Assembly: GCA_965365285.1 (NCBI GenBank)
Contig: CBDUBC010000017.1
Coordinates: 1-35,801, forward strand
Length of the DNA stretch: 35,801 nt
Direction: 5' to 3'
From: JAURDE01 sp965365285
GTDB lineage: Bacteria; Bdellovibrionota; Bacteriovoracia; Bacteriovoracales; Bacteriovoracaceae
The notes under the pieces were generated by a model that saw only the letters and a list, made by a program, of their open reading frames with translations, was not told the origin of the DNA and did no database searches. This document shows, piece by piece, positions 1 to 7,438 of this stretch. How positions within the stretch are numbered: position 1 is the stretch's first letter; each line of letters starts with the position of its first letter. The position numbers and the translations under genes are program-made.

Positions 1-167
1 GAATTTTCGGTTAATTTCCGAGCATAGACCTCAAGAGAGGGAAGTCCTTTTTGAATTTTTAATATTGTTTCCCTTTTAATTGACTTATAAATCTTTTTTA
101 AAGGGAGAGAATTACCAACAAATCCTAAGAGTAGGGATAATAGTACTATTCTAATTATTGATTCCAT
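1..167 (-). CDS. Small exported or membrane-anchored protein, 3' part missing
   Basis: The frame opens with ATG at 165-167 and stays open to the left edge, giving about 55 residues, so the C-terminus lies outside the window. Residues 1-20 form a hydrophobic leader (MESIIRIVLLSLLLGFVGNS) followed by a Lys/Arg-rich stretch, which suggests a signal peptide or a single membrane anchor. It begins only 6 bases after the stop of the XRE regulator gene, so the two are almost certainly cotranscribed. No family is recognised from the fragment. Function unknown. Confidence 0.5.
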   Translation of the reverse strand, partial: MESIIRIVLLSLLLGFVGNSLPLKKIYKSIKRETILKIQKGLPSLEVYARKLTEN

Positions 168-173
168 AATTTC

Positions 174-521
174 TTAGTTAGTTAAAGATTTTGCCAATCC
201 CAGTAGGATTTCAACCTTTTCGTCACTTATTTTTTGGATAATTTCTAAAAGCTCGTCCTTCTTAGTAATTTTGGCCCTAAAAAGTCTGGCCCTTTCATAA
301 AATGATTTGATTTTTATGGGGCCATATAGGTCTAGGAGGACCTGTAATTTATGTCCTATTGGAACATCCATACGTCCACCTTCGATATGGGCGATATAGG
401 TATCAGATTTCCCAATAAGGTCACCGGCCTTTCTCAAGGAAAGACCCTTTTGATACCTCATTTCTTTAAGTACCCTTGCCTCATTAGTCATGATGATTCT
501 TGAGCTACGTTTCTTTTCCAT
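174..521 (-). CDS. XRE-family helix-turn-helix transcriptional regulator
   Basis: A 115-aa protein with a Cro/C1-type HTH at about residues 15-66. It shows the usual pattern of an LxLRKAGxLIG helix, a recognition helix (KSDTYIAHIEGGR) and a closing helix (HKLQVLLDLYG). The tail of about 45 residues is charged and helical and may dimerise. The start is supported by GGAGG at 526-530, 4 bases upstream. It leads a short minus-strand operon with the truncated exported protein. Upstream is a perfect palindrome plus two half sites (566-750), the natural candidate for its own operator. The fold is clear. The target genes and any ligand are unknown. Confidence 0.85.
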   Translation of the reverse strand: MEKKRSSRIIMTNEARVLKEMRYQKGLSLRKAGDLIGKSDTYIAHIEGGRMDVPIGHKLQVLLDLYGPIKIKSFYERARLFRAKITKKDELLEIIQKISDEKVEILLGLAKSLTN

Positions 522-565
522 TTTTCCTCCTAATGGGTGATTAGAGCTAAGTGCTTACTAATCAG

Positions 566-582
566 GTAGAACAATGTTCTAC
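566..582. promoter_or_regulatory. 17-bp palindrome with two further half sites, likely operator
   Basis: GTAGAACAATGTTCTAC is a perfect inverted repeat of 8-bp arms around one central base. The half site GTAGAACAAT recurs in inverted orientation at 602-611 and in direct orientation at 741-750. All copies lie in the 327-bp gap (522-848) between the divergent XRE gene and the membrane-protein gene at 849. This spacing and symmetry are typical of a dimeric repressor site. Apart from these sites and the repeats at 791-829, nothing else convincing was seen in the gap. Confidence 0.55.
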
Positions 583-790
583 GGTGAATTTAAAGGAGAG
601 GATTGTTCTACGTTGAAATTCGTACAGCATGATGGTTTAAACTTCTTAGAATTTTCAAAGAGGTTCAGAAATTAGGGATGATGGAGGTTTATAACTCCTT
701 AAAATTGTTGGAAATAATTCCCGGACCTCGTCTGAAAATTGTAGAACAATTCCAGCTCCAATCCCGATTTTCCTCCACCATTACGATATC

Positions 791-829
791 TAGTTATCTA
801 GGATGATCTCCAACGACTTTTAGTTATCT
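791..829. promoter_or_regulatory. Direct repeat TAGTTATCT, 30-bp period, upstream of the gene at 849
   Basis: TAGTTATCT occurs at 791-799 and again at 821-829, and both copies are followed by a GAT trinucleotide a few bases on. A 30-bp period is close to three helical turns, so a protein could bind both copies on one face of the DNA. The second copy ends 20 bases before the start codon at 849. It may be a chance repeat in AT-rich DNA. Confidence 0.25.
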
Positions 830-848
830 CATGTGATAGTTTTTCTTT

Positions 849-1406
849 ATGAAAAAGTTCATCAATGGAAAAGTTCTACTTACTCTTTTTATTATTACCA
901 ATGCCGTTTATTTAACTATGGTACTGTGGAGTTTACCCAAATTAGTGGAATATTCAGGTGGGTTAAAAGCTTTTGACATGAGACCTGCAGGTTATAGTGT
1001 TTTGGAAGCAATGACGTTACTAAGTAGTATGGGGAGTGAAGGAATTTATTTTTATAAAAAGACACAACTAATTTTAGATTTATTTTATCCCTTAGGATTT
1101 ATCTTAACTTATGCTTTGGGTTGTTTGTGGGTATTTGAAAAAATTGGCAGCTGGAAAGTCGTAGGAAAATTAGGTGCTCTTGCATCATTTATTGCAGGGA
1201 TTGCAGATTATATTGAAAACTTTTTCATTTTCAGGATACTAGAAAATTATCCTCAAATATCTGAAGATATCGTATTTAATGCAAATGTTTCTACACTGAC
1301 AAAATCAATAGCTACTTCAATTGCCATGACTATATTTTTGTTGGCTTTTTTGGTGCTAGTTTTTTCTGTATTAAGAAATAGGTTAAGGAAAGAATCGTTT
1401 CTGTAG
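849..1406 (+). CDS. Four-helix integral membrane protein of unknown function
   Basis: This 185-aa protein has four predicted membrane spans, at about residues 8-28, 75-97, 103-122 and 150-176. The first loop carries a DMRPAGYS segment, and the second span starts with a LDLFYPLGF motif. The third span contains an acidic ADYIEN patch inside an otherwise hydrophobic helix, which could be functional. No signal peptide is separable from span 1. No ribosome binding site is evident before the ATG, so the transcript may have a very short leader. It resembles uncharacterised small membrane proteins with the same Y-S-x-x-E/D...L-D-x-x-Y-P layout, but no activity is known to me. It stands alone, with 240 bases before the next likely start. 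Confidence 0.75.
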   Translation: MKKFINGKVLLTLFIITNAVYLTMVLWSLPKLVEYSGGLKAFDMRPAGYSVLEAMTLLSSMGSEGIYFYKKTQLILDLFYPLGFILTYALGCLWVFEKIGSWKVVGKLGALASFIAGIADYIENFFIFRILENYPQISEDIVFNANVSTLTKSIATSIAMTIFLLAFLVLVFSVLRNRLRKESFL

Positions 1407-1645
1407 TAATATGTACAAAATCACTCAATAAAAACCAAAAGTTATGAAGGTGCCACTACCTCCACCAAAATCAAAGCATAAAGTTATACCTCTAATGTCC
1501 TTTATGATTTTCAAAAATAACAATATTTCTTACCTACCTCTATCAGGGATATCTTTCTAAATACACTCTTTTGCATACAAGAACCCAATTAAGAGTTTAA
1601 AAAAGAGGAAGAATATATAATAATTAGAGTTATATGAGGAGTTTT

Positions 1646-2629
1646 ATGAATATAATATTATTATTTTTTCTATTTAATCTACAATTACTAGCAAATGATA
1701 AATTAGTAGATATCAGTCAAATACCTAAAATGCCAACAGAGATTCAAAAGTATACTCGTATAGTTGCAATTGGTGATTTGCATGGCGATTGGGAGCAAAC
1801 AAAAAAGGCCTTACTTCTTTCGGGTGCATTTAAAAAAGAAAAAAAAGGTTTTATGTCAACAGAGTGGCAATGGACGGGAGGAAATACCTACGTTGTTCAA
1901 GTGGGAGATCAACTAGATAGAGGGCCAGATGATAGAAAAATTATGGATACCTTAGCTCAGCTTAGAATAATTGCCGCAAAAGGTGGAGGTGGCTTCTTTC
2001 CGCTTTTAGGCAATCACGAAATTATGAACCTACAATTTAAATTCAAATATGTTACAAAGGATTCGATGTATATATTTAAGGATTTTGATGATAAAGGACC
2101 GTGGAAACTTGGAACTAGTCTTCCACCTGACTATCAATACAGGCTTAAAAAGCGCAATCTTCCCTATGAGCCAGGAAGATTTAATGCCTTTAGTAAAAAT
2201 GGGTATTATAGAAAATTATTATCAACTCAAAATGTTGTTATGAAAATTGGAGATATAATTTTTGTACACGGAGGTATTAGTGGGGGACTTGGATTAAGTT
2301 TAGAAGAATTAAATAATGATTATAAGAAATGGATTTTAAATGGTGATCCAGATAAAGAAAATGAATACATAGATAATGAAGATCATTCCCCTGTATGGAC
2401 TAGAATTTATTCAGATAAAGATAAAGAACCTCTCTGTGTGGAATTAGAGGCGGCGCTAAAACAATATAAGGCCTCAATGATGGTTGTTGGTCATACTATT
2501 AAAGATCAAATTAGATCCAACTGTAATGGAAAACTTTGGCTAATTGATGTAGGTATGAGTAGGGCATTCGGTGGAAAAGTTCAAATTTTAGAGTTAAGGC
2601 CTGGGGTGTCACCTCGGGTATTAAAATAA
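1646..2629 (+). CDS. Secreted calcineurin-like metallophosphatase (Shewanella-like PPP type)
   Basis: All the signature motifs of the PPP metallophosphoesterase family are present in order: GDLHGD, GDQLDRG, GNHE, VHGGISGG and GHTIKD. These supply the Asp, His and Asn ligands of the two-metal centre. A short hydrophobic signal peptide ending near LLAN indicates export, which is typical of bacterial Shewanella-like phosphatases. GAGGAG at 1636-1641 sits 4 bases before the ATG at 1646, so this start is preferred over the ATG at 1634, which overlaps that site. The substrate (phosphoprotein or small phosphoester) cannot be told from sequence. The gene is monocistronic. The assignment to family is firm, the biological role is not. 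Confidence 0.9.
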   Translation: MNIILLFFLFNLQLLANDKLVDISQIPKMPTEIQKYTRIVAIGDLHGDWEQTKKALLLSGAFKKEKKGFMSTEWQWTGGNTYVVQVGDQLDRGPDDRKIMDTLAQLRIIAAKGGGGFFPLLGNHEIMNLQFKFKYVTKDSMYIFKDFDDKGPWKLGTSLPPDYQYRLKKRNLPYEPGRFNAFSKNGYYRKLLSTQNVVMKIGDIIFVHGGISGGLGLSLEELNNDYKKWILNGDPDKENEYIDNEDHSPVWTRIYSDKDKEPLCVELEAALKQYKASMMVVGHTIKDQIRSNCNGKLWLIDVGMSRAFGGKVQILELRPGVSPRVLK

Positions 2630-2731
2630 TTAAATAAGTGTTCAAGGTCTTTAGCAGAAGACATTAGATATGCTTAGAGTAAAGCTCGGTCTAGCGTGAT
2701 TTTTTATTTTTCTCTTTTGATGAACTTTGAT

Positions 2732-2783
2732 CCCAAATTTCTCATTTTCTACTCCTTTTTATGAGTAAAGCTGAGATTTGGGG
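2732..2783. other. Nested inverted repeat in intergenic DNA
   Basis: An outer stem pairs CCCAAAT..CTC (2732-2743, with a 2-base bulge) with GAGATTTGGG (2773-2782). An inner stem pairs TACTC (2750-2754) with GAGTA (2763-2767). It lies in the 295-bp gap between the phosphatase gene and the convergent gene at 2925. It lacks a terminal T-run on the plus strand. It could be part of a 3' UTR, a small RNA or a weak terminator. Confidence 0.3.
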
Positions 2784-2866
2784 TTACGAACATGAATCTA
2801 ATTTTAAAACTGTATAAAATCAACGAGCTATAATTATTTCACCATCTCTACTAATATTTAAATAAA

Positions 2867-2889
2867 AAGGGAGTTCTAAGAACTCCCTT
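2867..2889 (-). terminator. Intrinsic terminator for the gene at 2925-3533
   Basis: GGGAGTTC (2869-2876) and GAACTCCC (2880-2887) form a perfect 8-bp stem with a 3-base loop. Read on the minus strand it is followed by TTTTTATTT, the expected U-tract. Confidence 0.85.
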
Positions 2890-2924
2890 AATAACTCAAA
2901 TTTTTAGCAACCAAAGAATCTAGC

Positions 2925-3533
2925 TTATTCCGCAAGTTCCAGAGTCTTTACATGAAAGGCTTTTCTTGCAGGTCTTTCAATACCCTCTAATGTTGTAAAC
3001 TCACCAGTCACAATCACATTTCTTGAACTGAAGGATCGTAGAGATCTTTTTAAATGAGCGGGAATAATAAGCTCATAAACCTCATCATTTTCAGTAACAA
3101 GTTCCACTCCGGTGGTTTCTCCACCAATCGCCATTCTTCCAGTTCTCAAAAAACCTTTAAGAGATGGTTTTACTTCACCTAGAGTCTCTACTTTTAATGA
3201 CCATTTATTAACAAAGAATGGTGCCTCTAAGGTGATCACCTTATAATTAGGAGAGAAACATCGTACGGTTTCAGAGCCTTTAACATGCAAATTCACAGCG
3301 CTTACAAATAAAGTCGTTCTCCAATTTTTACGACTAAACTTATAAGATACGGGTCCCAAACGGTCTAAACATCCGTTGAGCATGAACTTCAATTTAACTT
3401 GAGAATTTTTTACAGATACAACCTCAACATAATCAATCGTTGAGACTCCTGTTACCTCCTCGTCAATTTTAACATAAGAAAAAGCTGTTATTGAGTTGAA
3501 TAACAAACACAGGGCCATTAACATTTTTTTCAT
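2925..3533 (-). CDS. Secreted protein of unknown function
   Basis: This 202-aa protein has a clear signal peptide, MKKMLMALCLLFNSITAFS, probably cut before Y20. The mature part is mostly alternating polar and hydrophobic segments suggesting a beta-rich fold, with two cysteines (near CLDRLG and RCFSPN) that could form a disulfide in the periplasm. AAGGGAG ends 6 bases before the ATG and fixes the start. The gene stands alone: it ends at a strong terminator (2867-2889) and starts in a gap of 297 bp. No family recognised. Confidence 0.75.
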   Translation of the reverse strand: MKKMLMALCLLFNSITAFSYVKIDEEVTGVSTIDYVEVVSVKNSQVKLKFMLNGCLDRLGPVSYKFSRKNWRTTLFVSAVNLHVKGSETVRCFSPNYKVITLEAPFFVNKWSLKVETLGEVKPSLKGFLRTGRMAIGGETTGVELVTENDEVYELIIPAHLKRSLRSFSSRNVIVTGEFTTLEGIERPARKAFHVKTLELAE

Positions 3534-3809
3534 ATTTTCTCCCTTGTTAATTCAATTTCCTTATAGTCCTTTAAATAAATAAAACAAGAAAATAAGTCTC
3601 ACATCGGTTGGGCAAAATGGCACTAGTGACTAAGAAAAGCTTTTTTTTTAATTTTAAAAAGAGACCTTCTAATATATTGATATTATTATCTTTTTAATGG
3701 CGCATGAAATTATTGATTTCTTTTACTGAGAACTCAAGAAAATATCTAATCTGATCGAGTGAAAACTTACAATTATAGTGCTGATGAAGACGGGTGGTCT
3801 ATGATGGAC

Positions 3810-3824
3810 TCCTTATGATAAGGA
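3810..3824 (+). promoter_or_regulatory. Hairpin covering the ribosome binding site of the BFD-like gene
   Basis: TCCTTA (3810-3815) and TAAGGA (3819-3824) are perfectly complementary around a 3-base loop. The right arm is the Shine-Dalgarno sequence of the gene starting at 3831. In RNA this would hide the ribosome binding site, which suggests control of translation. The rest of the 297-bp gap (3534-3830) shows only AT-rich sequence with no further structure I can support. Confidence 0.4.
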
Positions 3825-3830
3825 ATAGGT

Positions 3831-4094
3831 ATGAGTAATTGTTGTTCAAATAATAAAAAGCCTGAATCTTCAGAAGTAGACTTAGAAAATCTTGATAGCT
3901 TGATTTGTTATTGTTTTAAAAAATCAAAAAAAGAAATATTCGAGGCCGCTAGAAAAAATAAGGAAAATCTAATTATTGATGAGATAAAGTCTAAAATGAA
4001 AGATCCGGGATGTTTTTGCGAAACGGCCAATCCATCTGGCAAATGTTGTCTTGCAGATGTTCATGCCTTAATAAAAAAATCAAAGGACATTTAA
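3831..4094 (+). CDS. Cysteine-rich BFD-like [2Fe-2S] binding protein
   Basis: This small soluble protein (87 aa) has eight cysteines: C4-C5, C26-x-C28, C61-x-C63 and C72-C73. The core CxC-x(32)-CxC layout, with a helical KKEIFEAARK segment between, resembles the bacterioferritin-associated ferredoxin (BFD) domain that holds a [2Fe-2S] cluster. The second pair continues into an NPSGKCCLADV motif, which classical Bfd lacks. The additional pairs C4-C5 and C72-C73 might bind a further metal, as in BFD-like domains attached to metal chaperones. There is no signal peptide. The ribosome binding site TAAGGA lies in a hairpin. It converges on the kinase gene with only 8 bases between stops. The metal content is inference. 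Confidence 0.7.
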   Translation: MSNCCSNNKKPESSEVDLENLDSLICYCFKKSKKEIFEAARKNKENLIIDEIKSKMKDPGCFCETANPSGKCCLADVHALIKKSKDI

Positions 4095-4102
4095 TGCGCA
4101 AT

Positions 4103-6091
4103 TTAGGATTTCTTCCTCGATCTCTCGTTTGATTTATTAAATTCTTGAATAACACCTCGTATCTTTTTTAGACTGATAGGCTTAGAAATAAATTTGTCCA
4201 TTCCACTTGCCATTGCTTTATCGACGTCCTCTTGCATGACACTTGCAGATACGGCACAGATATAGGGACTATTTTCCTTATACATATCCTTTATTTTTTT
4301 TGTCGCCTCATATCCATCCATTTTAGGCATATGACAATCCATGAAGATGAGATCAAAATCTTCCTTTTGCATGATTTCCAGAGCTTCTACTCCATTGTTA
4401 ACGACTTCAGGAAATAATCCTATTTGTTTTAATGTAGCTTTTAAAATTTCTTGGTTAAATAAATTATCTTCGACAATTAAGATCGATATAGGTGAAACAG
4501 AGGTTTCATTATCTATTATATCATCTGGAATGTTTTTAATTTTTTGCTTTGTATCAGAAAAAGGAAGCTGGATTGTAAAAATGGATCCACATGGCTCATT
4601 ATCTTTAATATCAATAGACCCATTCATCAATTCTATAAGCTTTTTTGTGATTGTAAGACCAAGTCCTGTCCCCCCAAAACTTCTAGAGTATGTATTATCA
4701 GCTTGATTAAATTCTTTAAAAATTGAAGTCTTATCATCTATTCCAATCCCAGTATCTATCACGCTAATTTCAACTGAATCTTCAGAACTTTTTAATAATA
4801 CCTTTATAGAACCTTTCTCAGTAAACTTAATTGCATTTGAAAGAAGATTATTAAGTATTTGAGACATTTTTTGTTCATCCGCAAAGACGGAGCTCGGGAA
4901 ATTGGGTGGTATATCTAATGAGATTTCAATATCGTTTTTGATTAGAACTTTTGCGTTTTCAATAGTTGATTTGACCAAAGCTTTGAGATCAATATGAGCC
5001 TGATTAAGTTTTATCTTGTTTTTTTCTAAACTAGAATAATCTAAAACATCATTTATGACATTAAGTAATAGTGAAGAGCACTCCTTAATGGATTTGAGCT
5101 TTTTTAGAAAAGATGAGTCTTTTGATTCATGAAGTAATAAGTCTGTAAAACCAATAATACTATTTATTGGTGTTCTTATTTCATGAGACATATTTGCTAA
5201 AAAGAGTGACTTTGCATTGCTGAATTCCTCAGCACGTTGTTTTGCCTCAAGTAAAACGTTTTGATAATTCACTTCTCGAGTATAATCCCAATTGGTACCA
5301 AGCATGGCATAGGGTTCACCGTTTTCATACCTTAAGACAATTGCTTTTGATTTTATATATTTAATATTTCCCTGAGATGTTTTTATTTTAAAAATTGTAT
5401 CGAATGGTTTAATGCCTGCAATAGCATCTTCTAGCTCTTTTACACTTCTTTCTTTATCATCAGGATGAAGGCTTTTTTCCCATGCTTGATAATCTCCACT
5501 AAAATCTTCAGGATTAAGCTCGAACAGCTTATACATAGAATCATTCCAAATAAGAGTATTTTCTATAATATTGTACTTCCAAAGTGCAACACCCGTACCA
5601 TCCAAGACGATTTTGGATTGAAGTTCGGATAAATTCTTTTCCGTATTTCTAATGTGTGTTATATCAATACCCGTGCTAATAAAGTGCTCTCCAAAGGGGA
5701 CGCTGACCATATAGAGAGTTTGATTTGTCGCAGGAAAAAAGGTTTCCCATTTATGAGGCTGATTTTCTTTAAAAATCCTATCAACAATTGGTAAGAATTG
5801 CTCAGTTGCATTTACTCCTGGAAATATCTCATCTGTGGTTTTTCCGATTATGTCCTTTAAGTCTTTATTCCATGATTTAAGAGCGGCAGGGTTAGCATCG
5901 ACTAATTTCCAAGTCTTAATTGAGTGATCATTGTTTCGAATTAGCTCCCAAACATGAACTTCATGTAATACATGATGAAAAACGTTTTCGTATATCTTTA
6001 GTTTGCTCTTAATTAAATCAGACTCTTCTAGCTGCTTTTCCAGCGCTCTTATTCGATCCTCTAGCTCTTTTTTGGAAGAATCTATAGTCAT
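4103..6091 (-). CDS. Soluble PAS-PAS hybrid sensor histidine kinase with receiver domain
   Basis: Numbered from the GTG at 6107-6109, the 668-aa frame shows, in order: an N-terminal coiled coil (about 10-40), PAS (45-155), a second PAS with PAC (165-280), HisKA with phospho-acceptor H309 in NMSHEIRTP, HATPase with the N box around N425, G1 DTGIGI (452-457) and G2 GGTGLGL (479-485), then a receiver domain with E547/D548, phospho-acceptor D591 and K643. No membrane span or signal peptide is seen, so it senses a cytoplasmic cue. The ATG at residue 7 (6089-6091) is used here, because neither start has a good ribosome binding site. No output domain or response regulator lies nearby, so its phosphorelay partner must be elsewhere. 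Confidence 0.93.
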   Translation of the reverse strand: MTIDSSKKELEDRIRALEKQLEESDLIKSKLKIYENVFHHVLHEVHVWELIRNNDHSIKTWKLVDANPAALKSWNKDLKDIIGKTTDEIFPGVNATEQFLPIVDRIFKENQPHKWETFFPATNQTLYMVSVPFGEHFISTGIDITHIRNTEKNLSELQSKIVLDGTGVALWKYNIIENTLIWNDSMYKLFELNPEDFSGDYQAWEKSLHPDDKERSVKELEDAIAGIKPFDTIFKIKTSQGNIKYIKSKAIVLRYENGEPYAMLGTNWDYTREVNYQNVLLEAKQRAEEFSNAKSLFLANMSHEIRTPINSIIGFTDLLLHESKDSSFLKKLKSIKECSSLLLNVINDVLDYSSLEKNKIKLNQAHIDLKALVKSTIENAKVLIKNDIEISLDIPPNFPSSVFADEQKMSQILNNLLSNAIKFTEKGSIKVLLKSSEDSVEISVIDTGIGIDDKTSIFKEFNQADNTYSRSFGGTGLGLTITKKLIELMNGSIDIKDNEPCGSIFTIQLPFSDTKQKIKNIPDDIIDNETSVSPISILIVEDNLFNQEILKATLKQIGLFPEVVNNGVEALEIMQKEDFDLIFMDCHMPKMDGYEATKKIKDMYKENSPYICAVSASVMQEDVDKAMASGMDKFISKPISLKKIRGVIQEFNKSNERSRKKS

Positions 6092-6287
6092 ATAACTATA
6101 TGATACCACTAGAATAAAATTTAACCAAAAAATCTAACTCTGAATAACTTTTAAGCGGTAGAGAAAAAACAATGATTTAGGTGACTTTTATGATAATGAA
6201 ATAATAAAAAAACCTTTAGTTTTTCGAGATTTTTTAGAATCCCGTTACTTTCCTAGCAAGCTCAAAAATCTATATCTTTACTGCTAC

Positions 6288-6313
6288 TTTTTAAGATTGT
6301 AATATCTTAAAAA
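6288..6313. promoter_or_regulatory. 26-bp palindrome upstream of the metal-uptake operon
   Basis: TTTTTAAGAT (6288-6297) and ATCTTAAAAA (6304-6313) are perfect 10-bp inverted arms around a 6-base spacer. The element ends 46 bases before the first start codon of the operon (6360), where it would overlap the promoter. A half-site-like ATATCTTTA lies at 6272-6280. A Zur/Fur-family repressor is the obvious candidate from context. The sequence does not match a consensus I can name. Confidence 0.5.
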
Positions 6314-6359
6314 TTTAATAGGTTCTTATTTTATTTAAATTTCACGTTTTGAGGTAAAA

Positions 6360-7430
6360 ATGAAAAAATCTCTACTCCTAATGATTCTGTTTGGTTTTAT
6401 ATCTGTAAGCGCTCAATCCTTATCACAAATGTCTAGAGGAAATAAGTTTAATCCGGCAATTGGAGTAAATGCATTAACCCTCTATAAGAATGGCTCACGA
6501 AATGATGTTGATGACGGTATTTCCCTTCAGGAAGTCGAGTTACAATTTAGCTCAGATGTAGATGCTTATTTTAGAGCTGAGGCAACTATTGGAATCCACC
6601 AAGAAGAAGGCCAGGAGGGGAGTCACTCTCATGAATTTAAAGTTGAACCAGAAGAGGTCTTTGTTGAAACTTTAAGTATTCCAAATATCACTTTAAAAAT
6701 AGGTAAATTCTATGCGAATTTTGGAAAATATAACGGCGTTCATTCTCATGCGTTACCTTTTATTTATCGTGGTATAGTTCAAGAAGAAATGTTTGGTGAT
6801 GAAGGCCTGGCCGAAGCCGGATTAGGAGTATCTTTTCTTGCTCCGACAAATTGGTTTAGTGAAGTTTCTTTGCAAGCGATCCAACCCACAAATGAGACAT
6901 TATTTGTAGATTCACACCGCGCTATGGCATATGTATTGAAGTGGAAAAACTTATGGGATCTATCCGATGCCATGACTCTAGAGTGGGGATTATCAGCACT
7001 TAATTTTTCTAATCATACTCATGGAAGCTCTCTGGAGGACAAAACTAACCTCTATGGAACAGACCTAACTTTGAAGTGGAGACCTACAAAAGGTGGTAAA
7101 TTTTCGTCCTTTATGTGGTCCACAGAGTTCATTCATAAAGACATAAGTGGGAGTAATAATGATAAAAACGGGGGGATAACTTCCTTTTTACGCTACCAAC
7201 TTACTCAACGTTGGTATGCACAAGCTCAATATGAATTTCTTGGATTAGGTAAGAATGATGAAGAGAAGGATAAAAATGTATACAGCGCATTAATAGCCTA
7301 TATTCCAACAGAATTTTCCTCAATTAGAGCGCAGTACGATAGCATTCATGATGGGATGGACAAACCCATAAAAAGGCTCTCACTACAATTAAACATTAGT
7401 ATTGGTGCTCATCCTGCCCATGTTTATTAG
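6360..7430 (+). CDS. His-rich outer-membrane beta-barrel (porin-like) of a metal-uptake operon
   Basis: The 356-aa product has a signal peptide ending near SVSAQ. A long run of amphipathic strands follows, and the last residue is aromatic (HVY), as expected of an outer-membrane barrel. Histidine clusters lie in predicted loops: SHSHEF, HSHALPF, NHTHGS and the C-terminal HPAHVY, next to acidic stretches such as QEEGQEG. Such loops can bind Zn or similar metals at the cell surface. There is no visible TonB plug domain, and 356 aa is too short for a classical TonB receptor, so it is more likely a porin-type channel. GAGG sits 5 bases before the ATG. It leads an operon with the binding protein and permease, 8 bases upstream of the next gene. 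Substrate is inferred from context. Confidence 0.8.
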   Translation: MKKSLLLMILFGFISVSAQSLSQMSRGNKFNPAIGVNALTLYKNGSRNDVDDGISLQEVELQFSSDVDAYFRAEATIGIHQEEGQEGSHSHEFKVEPEEVFVETLSIPNITLKIGKFYANFGKYNGVHSHALPFIYRGIVQEEMFGDEGLAEAGLGVSFLAPTNWFSEVSLQAIQPTNETLFVDSHRAMAYVLKWKNLWDLSDAMTLEWGLSALNFSNHTHGSSLEDKTNLYGTDLTLKWRPTKGGKFSSFMWSTEFIHKDISGSNNDKNGGITSFLRYQLTQRWYAQAQYEFLGLGKNDEEKDKNVYSALIAYIPTEFSSIRAQYDSIHDGMDKPIKRLSLQLNISIGAHPAHVY

Positions 7431-7438
7431 GTTATGTT

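Noticed and set aside
1..521. Type II toxin-antitoxin pair formed by the XRE gene and the small downstream gene
   Set aside because: The downstream product starts with a hydrophobic signal-like segment, not a toxin fold, and its C-terminus is missing.
566..582. SOS box (LexA site) for the 17-bp palindrome
   Set aside because: The spacer between GAAC and GTTC is three bases, not the four of the Gram-positive box, and the neighbour genes have no DNA-repair role. The LexA site of Bdellovibrio is a different sequence.
613..675. Remnant of an insertion-sequence transposase (a frame reading NFLEFSKRFRN recalls the start of IS1595-type transposases)
   Set aside because: Only about 12 residues look alike, the frame stops at once and no inverted repeats or target duplications are seen nearby. 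Too weak to call.
1444..1560. A 38-codon open frame in the gap between the membrane protein and the secreted phosphatase
   Set aside because: There is no ribosome binding site, and the composition (Pro- and Lys-rich start, no pattern) is what random AT-rich sequence gives. Nothing supports a gene.
4341..4706. A 121-codon plus-strand frame inside the histidine-kinase gene
   Set aside because: It is an antisense shadow of the HATPase and receiver domain region, with no ribosome binding site and a kinase-coding signal on the other strand.
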